A stretch of DNA of 64,000 bases from positions 620,001 to 684,000 of the forward strand of contig WBMV01000852.1 of assembly GCA_013396655.1 (NCBI GenBank). The letters run 5' to 3'. Both the position numbers and the translations under genes were made by a program. Numbering within the stretch: the stretch's first letter is position 1; every line of letters starts with the position of its first letter. A model generated the notes under the pieces. That model made no database searches. It saw only the letters and a program-made list of their open reading frames with translations, and had not been told where the DNA came from. The stretch is from Campylorhamphus procurvoides. Lineage: Eukaryota > Chordata > Aves > Passeriformes > Dendrocolaptidae. Below are positions 1 through 10,800 of the stretch, in pieces.

Positions 1-1639
1 GCAGGTGCAGCCCTGGAAGAACCACCAAAGGCTGGGATATGGCCAATAAGTCTACATAATTGCATGCCCGTCCCCTGCTTCACTCTGGCTCTAGAAATAT
101 TCTCTCTGCTCCTCTATGTCTATTTATTAAGCTGTGTCCTGAACTAAGTGAAATCAGTGTGGAATTTGCCTGAGGTTCCTCTCTGCTGGCCCAGGGCTTC
201 TCAGCAGTGTAAGCAAAATTAGAGGAGGTGCTGGGGTTGGGATGAAACTGCTGCTCATTGGAGAGGGAGAAAGAAAGGAGTCAGGGACCTGTGTTTTCTG
301 CCCTTGGCATTGCAGGAGTGGTTGGGAAGTGGCTGAAATCCCTGTGGTGGGTTTCCCACATACGTGGGATTTTCCATATTTTAAAATCGAAGATAAATGT
401 CATGATTTTTTTATGGATGGTTTGATATATTCTTACAAAAATCTACTACGCTCATCAGCACTCTCTAGGTCCAAAAACTGGTTTTACTGTGCCTTTTTTT
501 TTTTTTTTGCATCCCTTGAAAATTTCTATTTCCAACAAGCCTACTGTTATCTCACTTTTGCTATTTTAAGTTCTGTGGCACAAAAAGGCTGACTCACAGA
601 AAGCCGTGTTGTAGGAAATATTGGCTCAGCTGAGGAAATAATTCTCAGTTCATTCTTCCACTGTGAGATTTGGGGTTTTTTTCTGTCCCTTTTTTTTTGT
701 GTATGTTTTTTTGGTCTCATGTTATGGCACACATCTAGCACCATGAAAGATTGAGAGCTATTTCCAATGCACTGCTCTACCCAGTCAAATCCCTCTTTCT
801 GTATATCCCCAAAGCATTTTATGTACCTACCAGGAATGTTACGCAGGATGCTCACACAGCTCATAAAATGAGATCTTGTTTTGGAAATGTTATGTGGAAA
901 TATACTGCTTAATCTCCTGCAGCCAGTCACAGTGACTGTCGTGGCTGTGCACGTCGGAGGGGGTGAAGATTACAGCCAGTTTGGGGAAGTTTGATACCTT
1001 ATCAGAAGTCCCCAAGAATAAAACTGAAAGAAGTGGATGTTCAACGAAATGTAGATAATTGGCCATTAAAAGGGGAAATACGGGAGGCCCCGGGGAAGTC
1101 ATCCGTCTGGCTGGACTTGGCGCTGCTCCTCCTGAGTACCTGCAGTCACCCTCTCACTGAGGGATTGTGTGGAATAAATCCTGGGTGTGCTTTAATTGAG
1201 TGTTAAGCACATCACTGATGTGCAGCGAAAGACAAGGCTGGAGATCCAGGATGAAATCCTTGCCCAGCGGGGTGGGGAAACAAAAACAGCCCAACAACTG
1301 CAAAACCTCTATTGACTTCAAGGGCTTTAATCACCAGAGCAAGTTGTCTAATAACACACTGCAGGGTGTGCTTTGGCACTGCCATCTACTTCGTTCATTT
1401 TATGCTTAATATGCCAGAAAACAACGTTTAACATCTAGAATAAATGGCTATAGCATATCTGTCTGCAGGAAAGCAGCTGATGAAATAATATAAGAAATAA
1501 ACCCAGGGTCTTTTGAGTGCACCTATTGATATTTTTTTCTACACCTTTTTGACACCATCATTAGCAAAACCTAATTAGAAGGTGGTTTTCAACAATTGCT
1601 GTCCTCAAGACATAAAGTATAGCCCTCACATAAATAATA
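1..1639. other. Upstream non-genic flank, no gene recognised
   Basis: This is mixed-composition DNA with only short open frames and no splice-flanked exon that I could pick out. It holds a run of 15 T at 494-508 and a fragment at 1311-1322 matching ATTGACTTCAAG, close to a word common in old amniote repeats. The frames here (116 codons at 242-592 and 127 codons on the minus strand at 547-930) have no recognisable family and are best explained as chance. Confidence 0.5.
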
Positions 1640-1870
1640 TTATCATCATCTTTAAAATACTTCATAAACACTAATTTACCCTCCCAATTTACTTGTGAGA
1701 TAGATAATTATGTGTTAACAATAATATAATCACCATTAGTAGCTGTGTTAGTCCTCTCTTTTTATAGATGGAAGCTCATGCCCTGATAATAAACAGCTTG
1801 CTGAAGGCCACATGAGGAGTCTTTCAGGACTCTGATTAGGGAGCAAATCAGTCCTGGCTCGGTCCTCCCC
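1640..1870 (-). repeat. MIR-like SINE relic, antisense
   Basis: The stretch aligns by eye with the antisense of the MIR consensus. It has a 'dispersed tail' part with TTTATAGATGGAAGC near 1760-1775, then CTTGCTGAAGGCCACATGAGG (compare CTTGCCCAAGGTCACACAG), and finally an ATCAGTCCTGGCTC end like the tRNA-related head. MIR elements are ancient tRNA-derived CORE-SINEs found across amniotes. The copy is heavily diverged and AT-rich, with insertions, so its edges are approximate. The family call rests on recalled consensus and not on a search. Confidence 0.55.
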
Positions 1871-4739
1871 TCACATAAAAAACAGAACAATGTCAGTATA
1901 ATGAAGAAAAGCAGGGTTTAAGCATGGGCAAGAAAGAGAAATCTTCTTCAAGTTGGCTTAATTCTTGGACTGACAGGAAATATTAAAATATTATGTGACA
2001 GAAATCAAAGTAAATAATAAATATTATACCTTTTGTACTTATGCCTTTATTTACTCTGCAGTAATCATACCGAGTAATGTAGATTATATTATGAATCACT
2101 ATGACGCGTACAGGAGTGAATTTTTTGCAACCACATCCTGGCCCTGTGAGATAATCTGTTTGATCTCCTACGAGGGCCAGATATGTCTTGCTTGAAACTT
2201 CAGAGGTGTGTGAGAGCAGCTGGTACACACCCTTTTTCGTAACCATGTTAAAATAAAACAGGTTTGGATTTGCTCAGCCATTGTAGGATGTAACATCTGA
2301 GTTGCAGCCCTGCTGTGAAGGGAGCTTTGCCATAACCACGAAGTTAACAGGGCCCCCTTCAGTATTTCTGTTTGAGAAGTAACATTTTCTTTCCAGCCAT
2401 ATAATGTGGATATTTACATATAAAAAAATTGAAACAACCCTTAGAGAGTGATTAAAGGCAAAAAATTTGTTCCTGTGCCTCCAACACCCCCAGTTCACAC
2501 TGAAGCCACAGTAATGCACCTGTGATAAACCCGCTGAGGTCAGTCAGTGCCACTTCCCAGAGTCAGGCCTGTTTCAGCATCTTTCTGTGTTGTTTGCTCA
2601 TTTTTTTCTTCTTCTTCTGTGAAACATCCACCAATCCTCTTGGGACTGGATTCTGGGTAGCAAGGGATGATACTCAGCTTTTATTTCATCCTCCCCCTTG
2701 TGCCAGGAGCTACTGTGGGAGCCCAGGGGGACAGTGGCATCCTCTGCCCTCAATGGCAGCCCTCCATGGGCAGAGGGGCCCTGGGACTGCAGCAACAAAC
2801 TCATTGGTTTTCTTCCCCCAGAAAAAAAGAAAAATAAAAGGGATAATGTGCCTCTGGGAGTGGCTGCTTCCCTGCTTGAAGGGGCTCAAGTAGCAGGCAT
2901 CTCCTCCTCTGTTTCTCTCACTTCTCCTTTAAAAATCCCTTCCTCTGGCACTGATCTGGAAGCTCTCCTTGGCATGACACACACGTTTGTGCTCGTCTTA
3001 AAAATTTCAGGGAATGTTGGGACTCTGGGTGGGAGGCCAGCAGCAATAAAACAGTAGGGCAAATGGCTCTGTTGGGTAAATATCCCCATCCCTGCTTTTT
3101 TTTTTTGAGGGGGGGCGCTGGTAGCTTTTAGAAATAGAAGTGTGAAATTGGCCCTGTGCAGAAGGGCCAAAGCAAGCAGCCCGTGCCCTGCTGGAGCTCT
3201 GTACACCAGGGAGATGCTGACAGGTTCTCGTGTCTCAACACCAACACAGGGCAAAATGTGCTCTGAGCAGCACAACTTGGGTCCTGAAGCTTCTGAAAGA
3301 GCCATTTCATGGCTTCGGATCACACAGTTCATCAGCTGCCTATGAATGAGGGACTATTCACCTGGTCATGCTGTGCCTCTGCTCTTGCTGTTTATTCTGG
3401 AAGCAGAAGCTGCCGGGATCGATCTCCTAAGTGTATCAATGAGCTGATTGTTTTGGGATTGACTCCTCCCTGCCTTATGGGGACCTACCACGTTATCTCT
3501 GCGGTATACTTTAAAGCATCTGATAAAAACTAGTGCTACAGGTATGCTAATCACCAATGTTAAGACTTTTTTTACCATATATGTCCACTGATCAGTCACT
3601 GATGAATTTGTATGCCAAAGTAGGGGCAGAAGATGCTCCATACTCAGAAAGAAGCCCTTTTCCAGCACATTGTCTTCAGCAGTCACTGTCAGCAGACTCA
3701 AAAAGAATAAAACCAGTGCATTCAAACTAGTGAACCTCCATTTCCTTTCTTGATATGCACAGCACAAAGACAAATAGTTTAGAGGTGGTGTTTCTGTTTT
3801 TGTTTTGGTTTGTTTTTTTAAGTTGGTATCTCCCTCAAATGAAGGGGAAAAACAAAGTCTTCCAGTATGAAGGCCACCAGCCCTAACTGTTCTGTGCTTC
3901 CAATTCAGAGAGGCCAGCCACAGGGAAGCCGTGGGGAAGTCATGATGGAATTGTTTGGGTGTGGGTGTACCTGTTCATTAGGATTAAAGTGCCCTTGTGG
4001 TTTATGTTAATCCACTTTGGCATGCAAACTGACAAAAGCATCTTTGTGGGGAACTGGACTGTCCATGCTGATTCCAGCACCCATGTCCCTCCTCCACCCT
4101 GGCAAAGCCGGGAGCTCCCCCGTGGGAGCCTGATGGTTCTTCTATTTAAGTCAACAGGGCTTAAGTCCCGCAGGTTTAAATATCAGGTTTAACTGGGGCT
4201 TGCCTGCATATCAAAAGGCACTATGGTAATTTTTACGAGGGAAAGTGTTGAAGGAAAGTGTTTGCCGGGTGCTGTGCAGGCTCCTCCCTGCTCTCACCTC
4301 GGTGCTGAGTCACTGCCCTGTCTCACCCTGTAAGTGCTTGCACTTTCTTGGTGCTGTGTTTGCGCAGGATTGGGTCATGCATGCCCAAGCTGGGGGAGCC
4401 CTCTGCATAAACAAGAGCTAAAAATGAACAAAGAGCCTTCCTGGTTTGCTGGTATTTATTTACGCACTGCTGTGCATGGCAAGTTCCACTCTGGCACCTG
4501 GATTGCTTGTGGACTGGGCTTGAACTTTTCTGGAGTCAGTCATCCACTTCCCGCTGATGTACTGGTGCCTCACTGGGCCTTCAGTCTCGCCTCGATCTGC
4601 AAGAGATTTATGGATGGATATTATATAGATTTAACACAATACCATGGGTTTTATTATTTGCTGGAAAATGTTAATAAACCCCAAGTATTACAGATGCATT
4701 TTAATCCCTGAAGTGATTTTTGAGTAGAATGCATGAATT
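1871..4739. other. Upstream non-genic flank with one isolated minus-strand frame
   Basis: No gene family is recognisable. Several frames of 120-150 codons occur at 2.5-3.8 kb, where GC content rises locally. The most protein-like is on the minus strand at 3366-3773 and is listed separately. A short T/A-rich patch with TATTTATT words lies at about 4.45-4.68 kb. I see no promoter, exon or mobile element that I can support. Confidence 0.45.
3366..3773 (-). other. Isolated open frame, 135 codons, membrane-protein-like; gene status unproven
   Basis: The frame starts at an ATG and encodes a hydrophobic stretch near residues 18-32 (NALVLFFLSLLTVTA), which resembles a signal peptide. A second hydrophobic segment, near residues 70-84 (VLTLVISIPVALVFI), is followed by basic residues (KVYRR). 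An N-glycosylation sequon, NSS, lies between them. That is the layout of a small type I membrane protein. I recognise no family. The frame has no clear splice sites or promoter, and one frame of this length is expected by chance in 64 kb read six ways. I lean towards chance or a relic. Confidence 0.12.
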
Positions 4740-4970
4740 ATTAATTGTTGTTATTGTTATTATTGCAGTGCATACCTACCTCACAGGGCATTGTGAGGAT
4801 TAATTAATTCTTGTAAAGATGTAAAAGGCCGTATAGGTGTCAAGGGTTATGACTAAAGTGCTTTGAAAATGGAAACCATTCTGTGAGTGCCAAGTATTAT
4901 TATTTATGGAGCCCAGGCAGTGTGCTTGGTGCTGTGCAAACACTGGGCCAGTTATTGCAAATATTTGCTT
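4740..4970 (+). repeat. MIR-like ancient amniote SINE, sense orientation
   Basis: The order of words follows the 3' half of the amniote MIR consensus: ATTATTGCAGTGCATACC, then CTACCTCACAGGGCATTGTGAGG, then TGTAAAGATG, then a tail with AAGTATTATTATTTATGG at about 4890-4910. Immediately after the tail comes GGAGCCCAGGCAGTGTGC with TGCTGTGCAAACACTGG, which resembles another old repeat often seen in turtles, crocodilians and birds. This could be a composite or two adjacent relics. The similarity is from memory; a Dfam search would settle the family. Confidence 0.65.
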
Positions 4971-6600
4971 ATATGTGGTTGGTAGGCCGAGCACTCCCTT
5001 TTACAAGTCATTTCAACTATTTTAAGGATGTGTCTTAAAACTATGGCCATGAGAAGACTTGCCAGTCTTTGGGATGCCATGAACCATGAGTAGCTGTGTC
5101 ACTGGAGCACTTTGTAGGTGTGCTTTTATTCAAACACAGATGTAAACCAAGACCTCAGAAGCGCTCCAGTTACCCATCCAAAAGTTAGGGCTTTGTCCGG
5201 TCTTTCTCACTGCTCTGGGAAAGGAAACGTAAAAAGTTATTGTTTAAAAGTGCCTCTCCCAGCTCAAGGCAAGGCTGACTCCCCAAGCCCAGCTTGCTCA
5301 CCAAACAATTCACTGTAAACCACAACCTGCTCAACTGCCCCATGTTACCCAACATCCATTCTTGGAAACCTCTGAACACAAGAATCTCCCTCCCATATGC
5401 CCTGGAAGTGTCTCCAGCAGCTCTGAGCCCAGCTGTGCATGTGGGCAACAGAACCACAAAGTCTAAAACTCATCATGGAGAGCAAAAGGCCTTTATGCAG
5501 TGTTCACCTTCATGAAGAAAGGGAAACCAGGACAAAACAGACAGGGTGCAATTATTAAAGCATAAATCTGCTTTGTAGATCCCACAGAGCAGAACGTCTC
5601 CTCGGGTAATCGCCCAGCTGAGCACATCATCATGTTAAAAACAAGAACCTGGCACCCAGAACATTTGGAGAACACCAGACCACGGGAACCTCCAGCCAGA
5701 TGACTTCAGCTCAGCACGTTGTCATTGCTTAGCAGATGGATGGGAAGACGGTGTTTGTAGTTCCTGAGGGCCAAACAGCATGCACTTCAGGGATTTTCCC
5801 TCCCCCATTTCTCACACAAGCTTTCGGAGCATTACACCTCTCATCCCCATTTCATGGACTTCTCACAGCTCCTCCCATATCCTTCTCTAGGCCCCTGGTG
5901 TCCCCCACTCCCCTAAGGGAGCTCCCTTTCCTCTTGCCTTAGGCTGTGTGTGTATTTCCATTCCCCTTCCTCCACCCACTGTTTCTGCTTATCTTCTTTC
6001 ACTAAAACTGTGGGGTGACCCCACACCCAGGGACCCACCCCTCCAAGGCTCTGTGGAGTTGATGGGTCCCATCTGCTTTTGAGGTGATGCTCAGGTAGGT
6101 GAAATCTGCCTGTGGTATGTCCCAGGCACCAGACTGAAGGTAAAACACCACCCTTGACCCCAGAACTGCTGCCTTACGACCATAATTCTCCAGCAATGCT
6201 GAATATCCTTAATTAACAAATAAATAAATAATGAAAAACCACAGCACTGAGTTGGTGGCCCATCTCTTTACCCTGTTTTGCCAGCAGTGTGCTCAAGCCC
6301 TGCAGGACTGCGGTGATGGGGACGCCCTGTCTGAGCATCGCCAGGCCCGGGATGTGGCCCACGGAGAGCCTTTGGAGTCAGCAGGGATAGCATTGGGTGT
6401 TTCCATCGGATCCGTGCAGGGTTTGTGGTCACTGGGACTCCACATGGTGCCAGTGTCCGGACATGAGGGCACATGAAACCATTTCCAGATGGAATAGGGC
6501 CGGTCTGGATGCCGAGCGCGGTCCCGATTAACAGAGCCCGCTTTCAAACACAAACAACGCGGCCGTGCAGATGGCACAACCAGCATTCAGCTGAAGGAAA
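4971..6600. other. Upstream flank with C- and A-rich plus strand
   Basis: No gene is recognised. The plus strand here is rich in C and A: one 60-base line (5281-5340) counts A18 C26 G6 T10. This is the opposite of the T/G excess found downstream of the CpG island. A short AAAT run lies at about 6216-6232 and a near-perfect palindrome at 6009-6025. The small frames in both strands have no recognisable family. The skew could reflect a divergent antisense transcript from the island, but nothing else shows one. Confidence 0.4.
6009..6025. promoter_or_regulatory. 17-bp palindrome, possible transcription factor site
   Basis: The bases read TGTGGGGT-G-ACCCCACA, two perfect 8-base inverted arms around one central base. 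The site is about 0.9 kb upstream of the CpG island. Its form suits a dimeric DNA-binding protein, but I cannot assign a factor, and such a palindrome can arise by chance. Confidence 0.25.
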
Positions 6601-6734
6601 GAGCAGCAGGCAGGTGGTTTATTGTCACTGAACCACACGAGAGGGCCGTGGCCATGGCCCCCCACGTCCCACCCTGCAGCTCGGTGCCTTTGCTTGGATT
6701 GCTCTGTGGGCCGGGGCCTGCCCTGCCCGGGCGG

Positions 6735-6895
6735 CCTCCCCTTCCCCTTCCCTTCCCTTCCCTCGCATTCCCCACAGGTAGGGAGCGAAGGGAAGGCAGG
6801 GAAGGGCAGGGAAGGGAAGGCAAGGAGGGCAGGGAAGGGAAGGAGGGGAGGGAAGGGAAGGCAGGGAAGGGAAGGGCAGGGTCAGGGAGCGCAGC
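6735..6895 (+). repeat. Paired pyrimidine/purine blocks with G-quadruplex potential
   Basis: A 30-base uninterrupted pyrimidine run (6735-6764, repeated CCCTT) is followed after 16 bases by about 110 bases of almost pure purine built from GGGAAGG and GGCAGG units (6781-6893). The two blocks can pair with each other as a stem. The purine block has four GGG tracts separated by 2-base loops at 6799-6816, and many more further on, fitting the G-quadruplex rule on the plus strand. The block sits at the upstream shoulder of the CpG island. Confidence 0.8.
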
Positions 6896-6971
6896 CAGGG
6901 CGGCGGGGCTGTGCGGACGGGCCGGGCCGGGCCGCTGCTCCTCGCCTGGCCTCGCCTCCTCCCGGCTGCGC

Positions 6972-7063
6972 TCCTTCCCTTCTTCCTTCCTTCCTCTTCC
7001 CTCTCTTCCTCCTTCCTTCCTTCCTTCCCTTCCTCCCTCGCTCCCTCCTCCCTCCTCCCCTGC
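6972..7063 (+). repeat. Degenerate CTTCC/TCCC polypyrimidine repeat
   Basis: About 90 bases consist almost only of C and T in CTTCC, CTTCCT and CCTCC units, within the CpG island. On the opposite strand this is a GGAAG polypurine tract. It generates the long spurious low-complexity frames (rich in Ser, Pro, Leu, or Arg, Glu, Gly) that cross the area. It may form triplex DNA, and it helps explain why the assembly breaks nearby. Confidence 0.85.
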
Positions 7064-7162
7064 CCATTTCGGCGCGGCCGGGCACCCGCGCTGTCTGCGG
7101 CCCGCTTGGCTCCGGCCCCGCTCGCAGCTCCCACATTCCGCCCCAGCCCTCCTCAGCTCAAT

Positions 7163-7178
7163 CACACACACACACACA
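7163..7178 (+). repeat. (CA)8 microsatellite
   Basis: Eight uninterrupted CA units lie inside the promoter island, followed by TATTACTTTTTCC. Confidence 0.95.
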
Positions 7179-7323
7179 TATTACTTTTTCCCCCCCTCCT
7201 TCCTCGGGACTTAATCTCCGGCCCCCCCTCGCCCTCCCCACCCTCCCCTCCCCCGGCCCCTGGCTCGGATATAATTGAATATCACAGCGCTACGCGCTGG
7301 GTATTTTTTTTCCTTCCTCCTCC

Positions 7324-7708
7324 NNNNNNNNNNNNNNNNNNNNNNNNNNNNNNNNNNNNNNNNNNNNNNNNNNNNNNNNNNNNNNNNNNNNNNNNNNNNN
7401 NNNNNNNNNNNNNNNNNNNNNNNNNNNNNNNNNNNNNNNNNNNNNNNNNNNNNNNNNNNNNNNNNNNNNNNNNNNNNNNNNNNNNNNNNNNNNNNNNNNN
7501 NNNNNNNNNNNNNNNNNNNNNNNNNNNNNNNNNNNNNNNNNNNNNNNNNNNNNNNNNNNNNNNNNNNNNNNNNNNNNNNNNNNNNNNNNNNNNNNNNNNN
7601 NNNNNNNNNNNNNNNNNNNNNNNNNNNNNNNNNNNNNNNNNNNNNNNNNNNNNNNNNNNNNNNNNNNNNNNNNNNNNNNNNNNNNNNNNNNNNNNNNNNN
7701 NNNNNNNN
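7324..7708. other. Assembly gap, 385 unknown bases
   Basis: A run of N interrupts the CpG island. The non-round length suggests an estimated gap size. The gap lies where the first exon, transcription start or first donor site is most likely to be, so the start of the gene cannot be read here. Translated frames that cross it are meaningless. Confidence 0.99.
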
Positions 7709-7835
7709 CGTGCCCCATTGCCTCCCCCTCCCCAAGTTATCCATCAGTTTTCCTGCGAAGTTCGGGGCCGAACAGGCAATACCCCGCCGTGGCTTCGGGC
7801 GGGCCCGCTTTGGGGCATAAAATACGCTTTTTTCC
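7709..7835 (+). promoter_or_regulatory. CpG island / promoter, part downstream of the assembly gap
   Basis: Sequence after the gap is still CpG-rich (GCGAAGTTCGGGGCCG, CCCCGCCGTGGC, TTCGGGCGGGCC), then ends sharply in an AT-rich element GGGGCATAAAATACGC at about 7813-7828. The latter could act as a TATA-like element or only mark the island's edge. A potential splice donor, CCAG|GTGAAT, lies shortly downstream near 8019-8026, but no exon can be fixed without the missing bases. Confidence 0.6.
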
Positions 7836-10800
7836 CCCCACTCTCCCTCCCAGGGCTTATCCCTGTCCAAAAGCTTGGTGTGAATTGTGTGTTGCATGAG
7901 TTGGACGGGTTCACACGTTCATGCAATGTGTACATTTTCTTGGTGGAGGATATAAGCCCTGTGAGATGTGGCTTAGTATTGCTGTACCCTCGAAGGGGTT
8001 AAAATTTATCGTGTTGTTCCAGGTGAATTTAATCTTTCATCACCAAATTTCCTTTTAAGGCAGCTTGACAGAATAAAAGTCTCCTCTCGCTTGTCTTTAT
8101 CCCCAGAACAGCAAAACTTTGTGCTTTATGGCAGGGGCTGGTTGCTGCAGATGACACGTGAGTCTGGAGGAAAGTTTGGTTTGTAGGTCGCTGTGTAGGA
8201 AAGTGAAGTTTGCTGGTGAAGTTTTTACTACTCTCCAGTGTGCTCAACTTCCTCGTTTTCCTGTCTGTGTAAATCAAATTCCTAACTGATTTATGGGGGA
8301 GGGGAATCACAAAACATGCTCCTTATTGTTAAGGCATGGGAGGCACGATTAGGAGAAACAAGTCTTTGTTGTGTGGAAAAAAAAGAGTATTCTGGGCTTG
8401 TCTGACTTGATTTGCTGTCCTGTGGTACTAAAATAAATGTCTGAGCATGCTGAGTGTATTAACGAGGTTCTTTGGTGTTGGTGAGCTCAAGCCTTTGGCT
8501 TTTGTGAGTTGTGCCCCTTTGGCACCATTCGCAAAGTTGGTGTTTGGGGTCTGAGTTGTACCTGAGCTTTTGAGCAGGTTTTGGCCCTCTCCTTGCTCTG
8601 AGCAACCTGAGGACTGGTCTGTGTGAAGCTCATTTTGGGTTTGGGCCTTCCTTTGGACGCGTGTGTTAATGGGATTTTTGGAATATATTTCAAATGAGAG
8701 CTGAACCTCCAAACTCTGCTGTGTCTCCTTAAGTTTAAGCAGCTGGACGTGTCTTGGATGAGGGTGTGAAGGGGTTTTTCCCCTTAATCATAGAAGAAAA
8801 GAGTCCCTGCTGGTGATGGTGCTCAGGGCACAGGTGGTGCCTGTAAATGATCATGACTTTGTGTGGCTTCTTGTAGTGATTTTTTTTTCTCTTTGCTCTT
8901 GGCTAAGGCCTAATGAAACAGCAACTTACTGTATTATTTACCTAAAGTGTCCTCAGCCTGTACACTCCTGTTGTCTTTAAGTTTTCTGAGAGGAAGGTGG
9001 ATTTATCTCCATGAGAACTGTGTCTTCTGATACTGTGTCTTGGGAACTTGGTGGCCTGCCTTCCAAACTGTTATTGAGAACACCTGGGAAACACTTGGTT
9101 CTGACTGCATGAGGAAAGGGGAACAAAATGTAATTTAAATGGAGGAAAGGAGTTGGGGTTTGGCGTTTGGGCTTTATAATTTATTTTTAAGATTGTGCAA
9201 GAGCTTATGATTTTTGTTTGTTTGAGCATGCACAGCCAATAACGTGTGTGTAGCATGAACGCAATAATTACAGGAGATTGTGTTGCTTAAGCTTTTTCCC
9301 CGCTGCAAACAGGTAGTTTAAATTTTTTTTCTGTGATTTTTTTTTTTAATATGAACACTTCTTTCAGTTTTACTCTATATATGGTAATTATTGATGCTTG
9401 TGTAATGCCTTGAAGTTGTAAGGCAGGGTATAAGCACTAAGTAGCCAACAGCAATACTTCGTAGTCATTTTCCCATCATGAAAGAGTTTGATGCTAAAAA
9501 GTGCTACAGCCCTAAGCATAAAGAGGCTCTGGATGGGTTAGGGGAAATGGTCAAAACTGATGATTAATGTTTTTTTCAGATAATAGTTTTTAGTTAGGAA
9601 GAACAGATCTGAATGATGTAGAGTAAACTGAGTTATTTTACCCAATTTGATTTTGGTCCGGAGTTTAATTGAACATGGACTTCACATTTGAGTCAGAATG
9701 TGTTTGCTGTTGTAAGTTTTGTAGTGGCAGTAAAGACCCACATCCTACAAGGATGTAATCATGCAGAAGTCAGGAAGTCCTGTAAAACACACAGCTATGT
9801 GAACATGAGTGGTCTCCTTCGGCTGAATAAGCTCCACAGCTGTCTGTAAAGTTGCTCCCAGAAGTTTTGGTGTGTTTTGTATTAGTGGTGGGCAATGGGA
9901 TGTGAATCTTTCATTACACTGATGCTGTTCTGGTATCGTAGCACTGTTAGGTGTTTTGGGGAAGGCCGAGGTAGTGACCTTTGTGACACCTTTCTGTCAC
10001 CAATCCTGTTCCTCTGGTCATTGGGAGTCCCAAGGCAATAGCCACCCCTCCCAGTTTTTGCTTGCTTTGCCTGTCTCTTCCATCCCCCCAGTCCCACAGC
10101 TACTGGGGATTGTGGTGCCTGTGTGAATTCTGACACCTTGCTGGCAACAATGCTGCTGGCAAGTGGAGAAGAGGCAGACACAAACCTCCTGCCAGCTCTT
10201 CCCCTTCCCAGCTGGGATAGGGAGGTCATAAAGTGGTCTGGTCTCCACTTCTGAGAGCAGGGCAAGGACAGGATTTTCTGCAGGTCGGTGTTCTGTCAAT
10301 ACTGCAATGTTGTGATACTGAAATGTATCCTACCGAAGTGTGACTCATTCACAATCTAATTCATGTTGTTTATATTGAGTGGTGTGATACAGTTCTGTGT
10401 GCTGACCATCTTCACTGCCCCTGTGTTTGGGCATGTGTGCACACAGAGTTTAGGGTGTAGTAATGACTGTACTTAATGCCCTAAACATCAGCTCAGACAA
10501 GTAGCTGCAGGTTGGGAGAGAAGTGAAAGTGTATGTGCGTGCACACTCTGTAATTATGCATGTTTGGCTCCTACAAAAAGTAACTGCTGTAAGAATATAC
10601 TCATTGCATCCTCATTTTTAAATACAAATTTAAAATAGGTGAAGAAGTATCAGTAGTTTCCCATTAGGAACTGTGATTGACAGCTCTTTTCAGTGTTTCT
10701 GCGTTGCATTTCAGCATTAATGTAGTAGCTTCAAATTAACAGGTGATGAAGAACCCGTTTCTGTGTTCCTGCTGTGGCTTTGTATGAAGTTAGATGGTCT

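Larger units (their letters stand above)
6896..7323 (+). promoter_or_regulatory. CpG island / promoter, part upstream of the assembly gap
   Basis: This is the most GC- and CpG-rich stretch of the window. It includes GGCGGGGCTG, GGGCCGGGCCGGGCC, TTTCGGCGCGGCCGGGC and GGCCCCGCTCGC, with likely SP/KLF sites (CCGCCC near 7138). An AT-rich patch, GGATATAATTGAATATC, at about 7267-7283 interrupts it and could be a TATA-like element. CpG islands of this kind mark promoters of broadly expressed and developmental genes. The later T/G skew and the exon at 53.8 kb suggest transcription to the right. The transcription start may lie inside the gap. Confidence 0.75.

Noticed and set aside
6587..7278. Frames of 169-218 codons over the CTTCC and GGGAAGG repeats
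   Set aside because: Composition is Ser/Pro/Leu or Arg/Glu/Gly repeat translation on both strands and in several frames, which is a by-product of the repeats.
6911..8002. 363-codon plus-strand frame across the promoter and gap, and the 228-, 181- and 142-codon frames in the same place
   Set aside because: Most of each frame is unknown bases, and the rest is low-complexity translation of pyrimidine-rich promoter DNA. They carry no evidence of coding.
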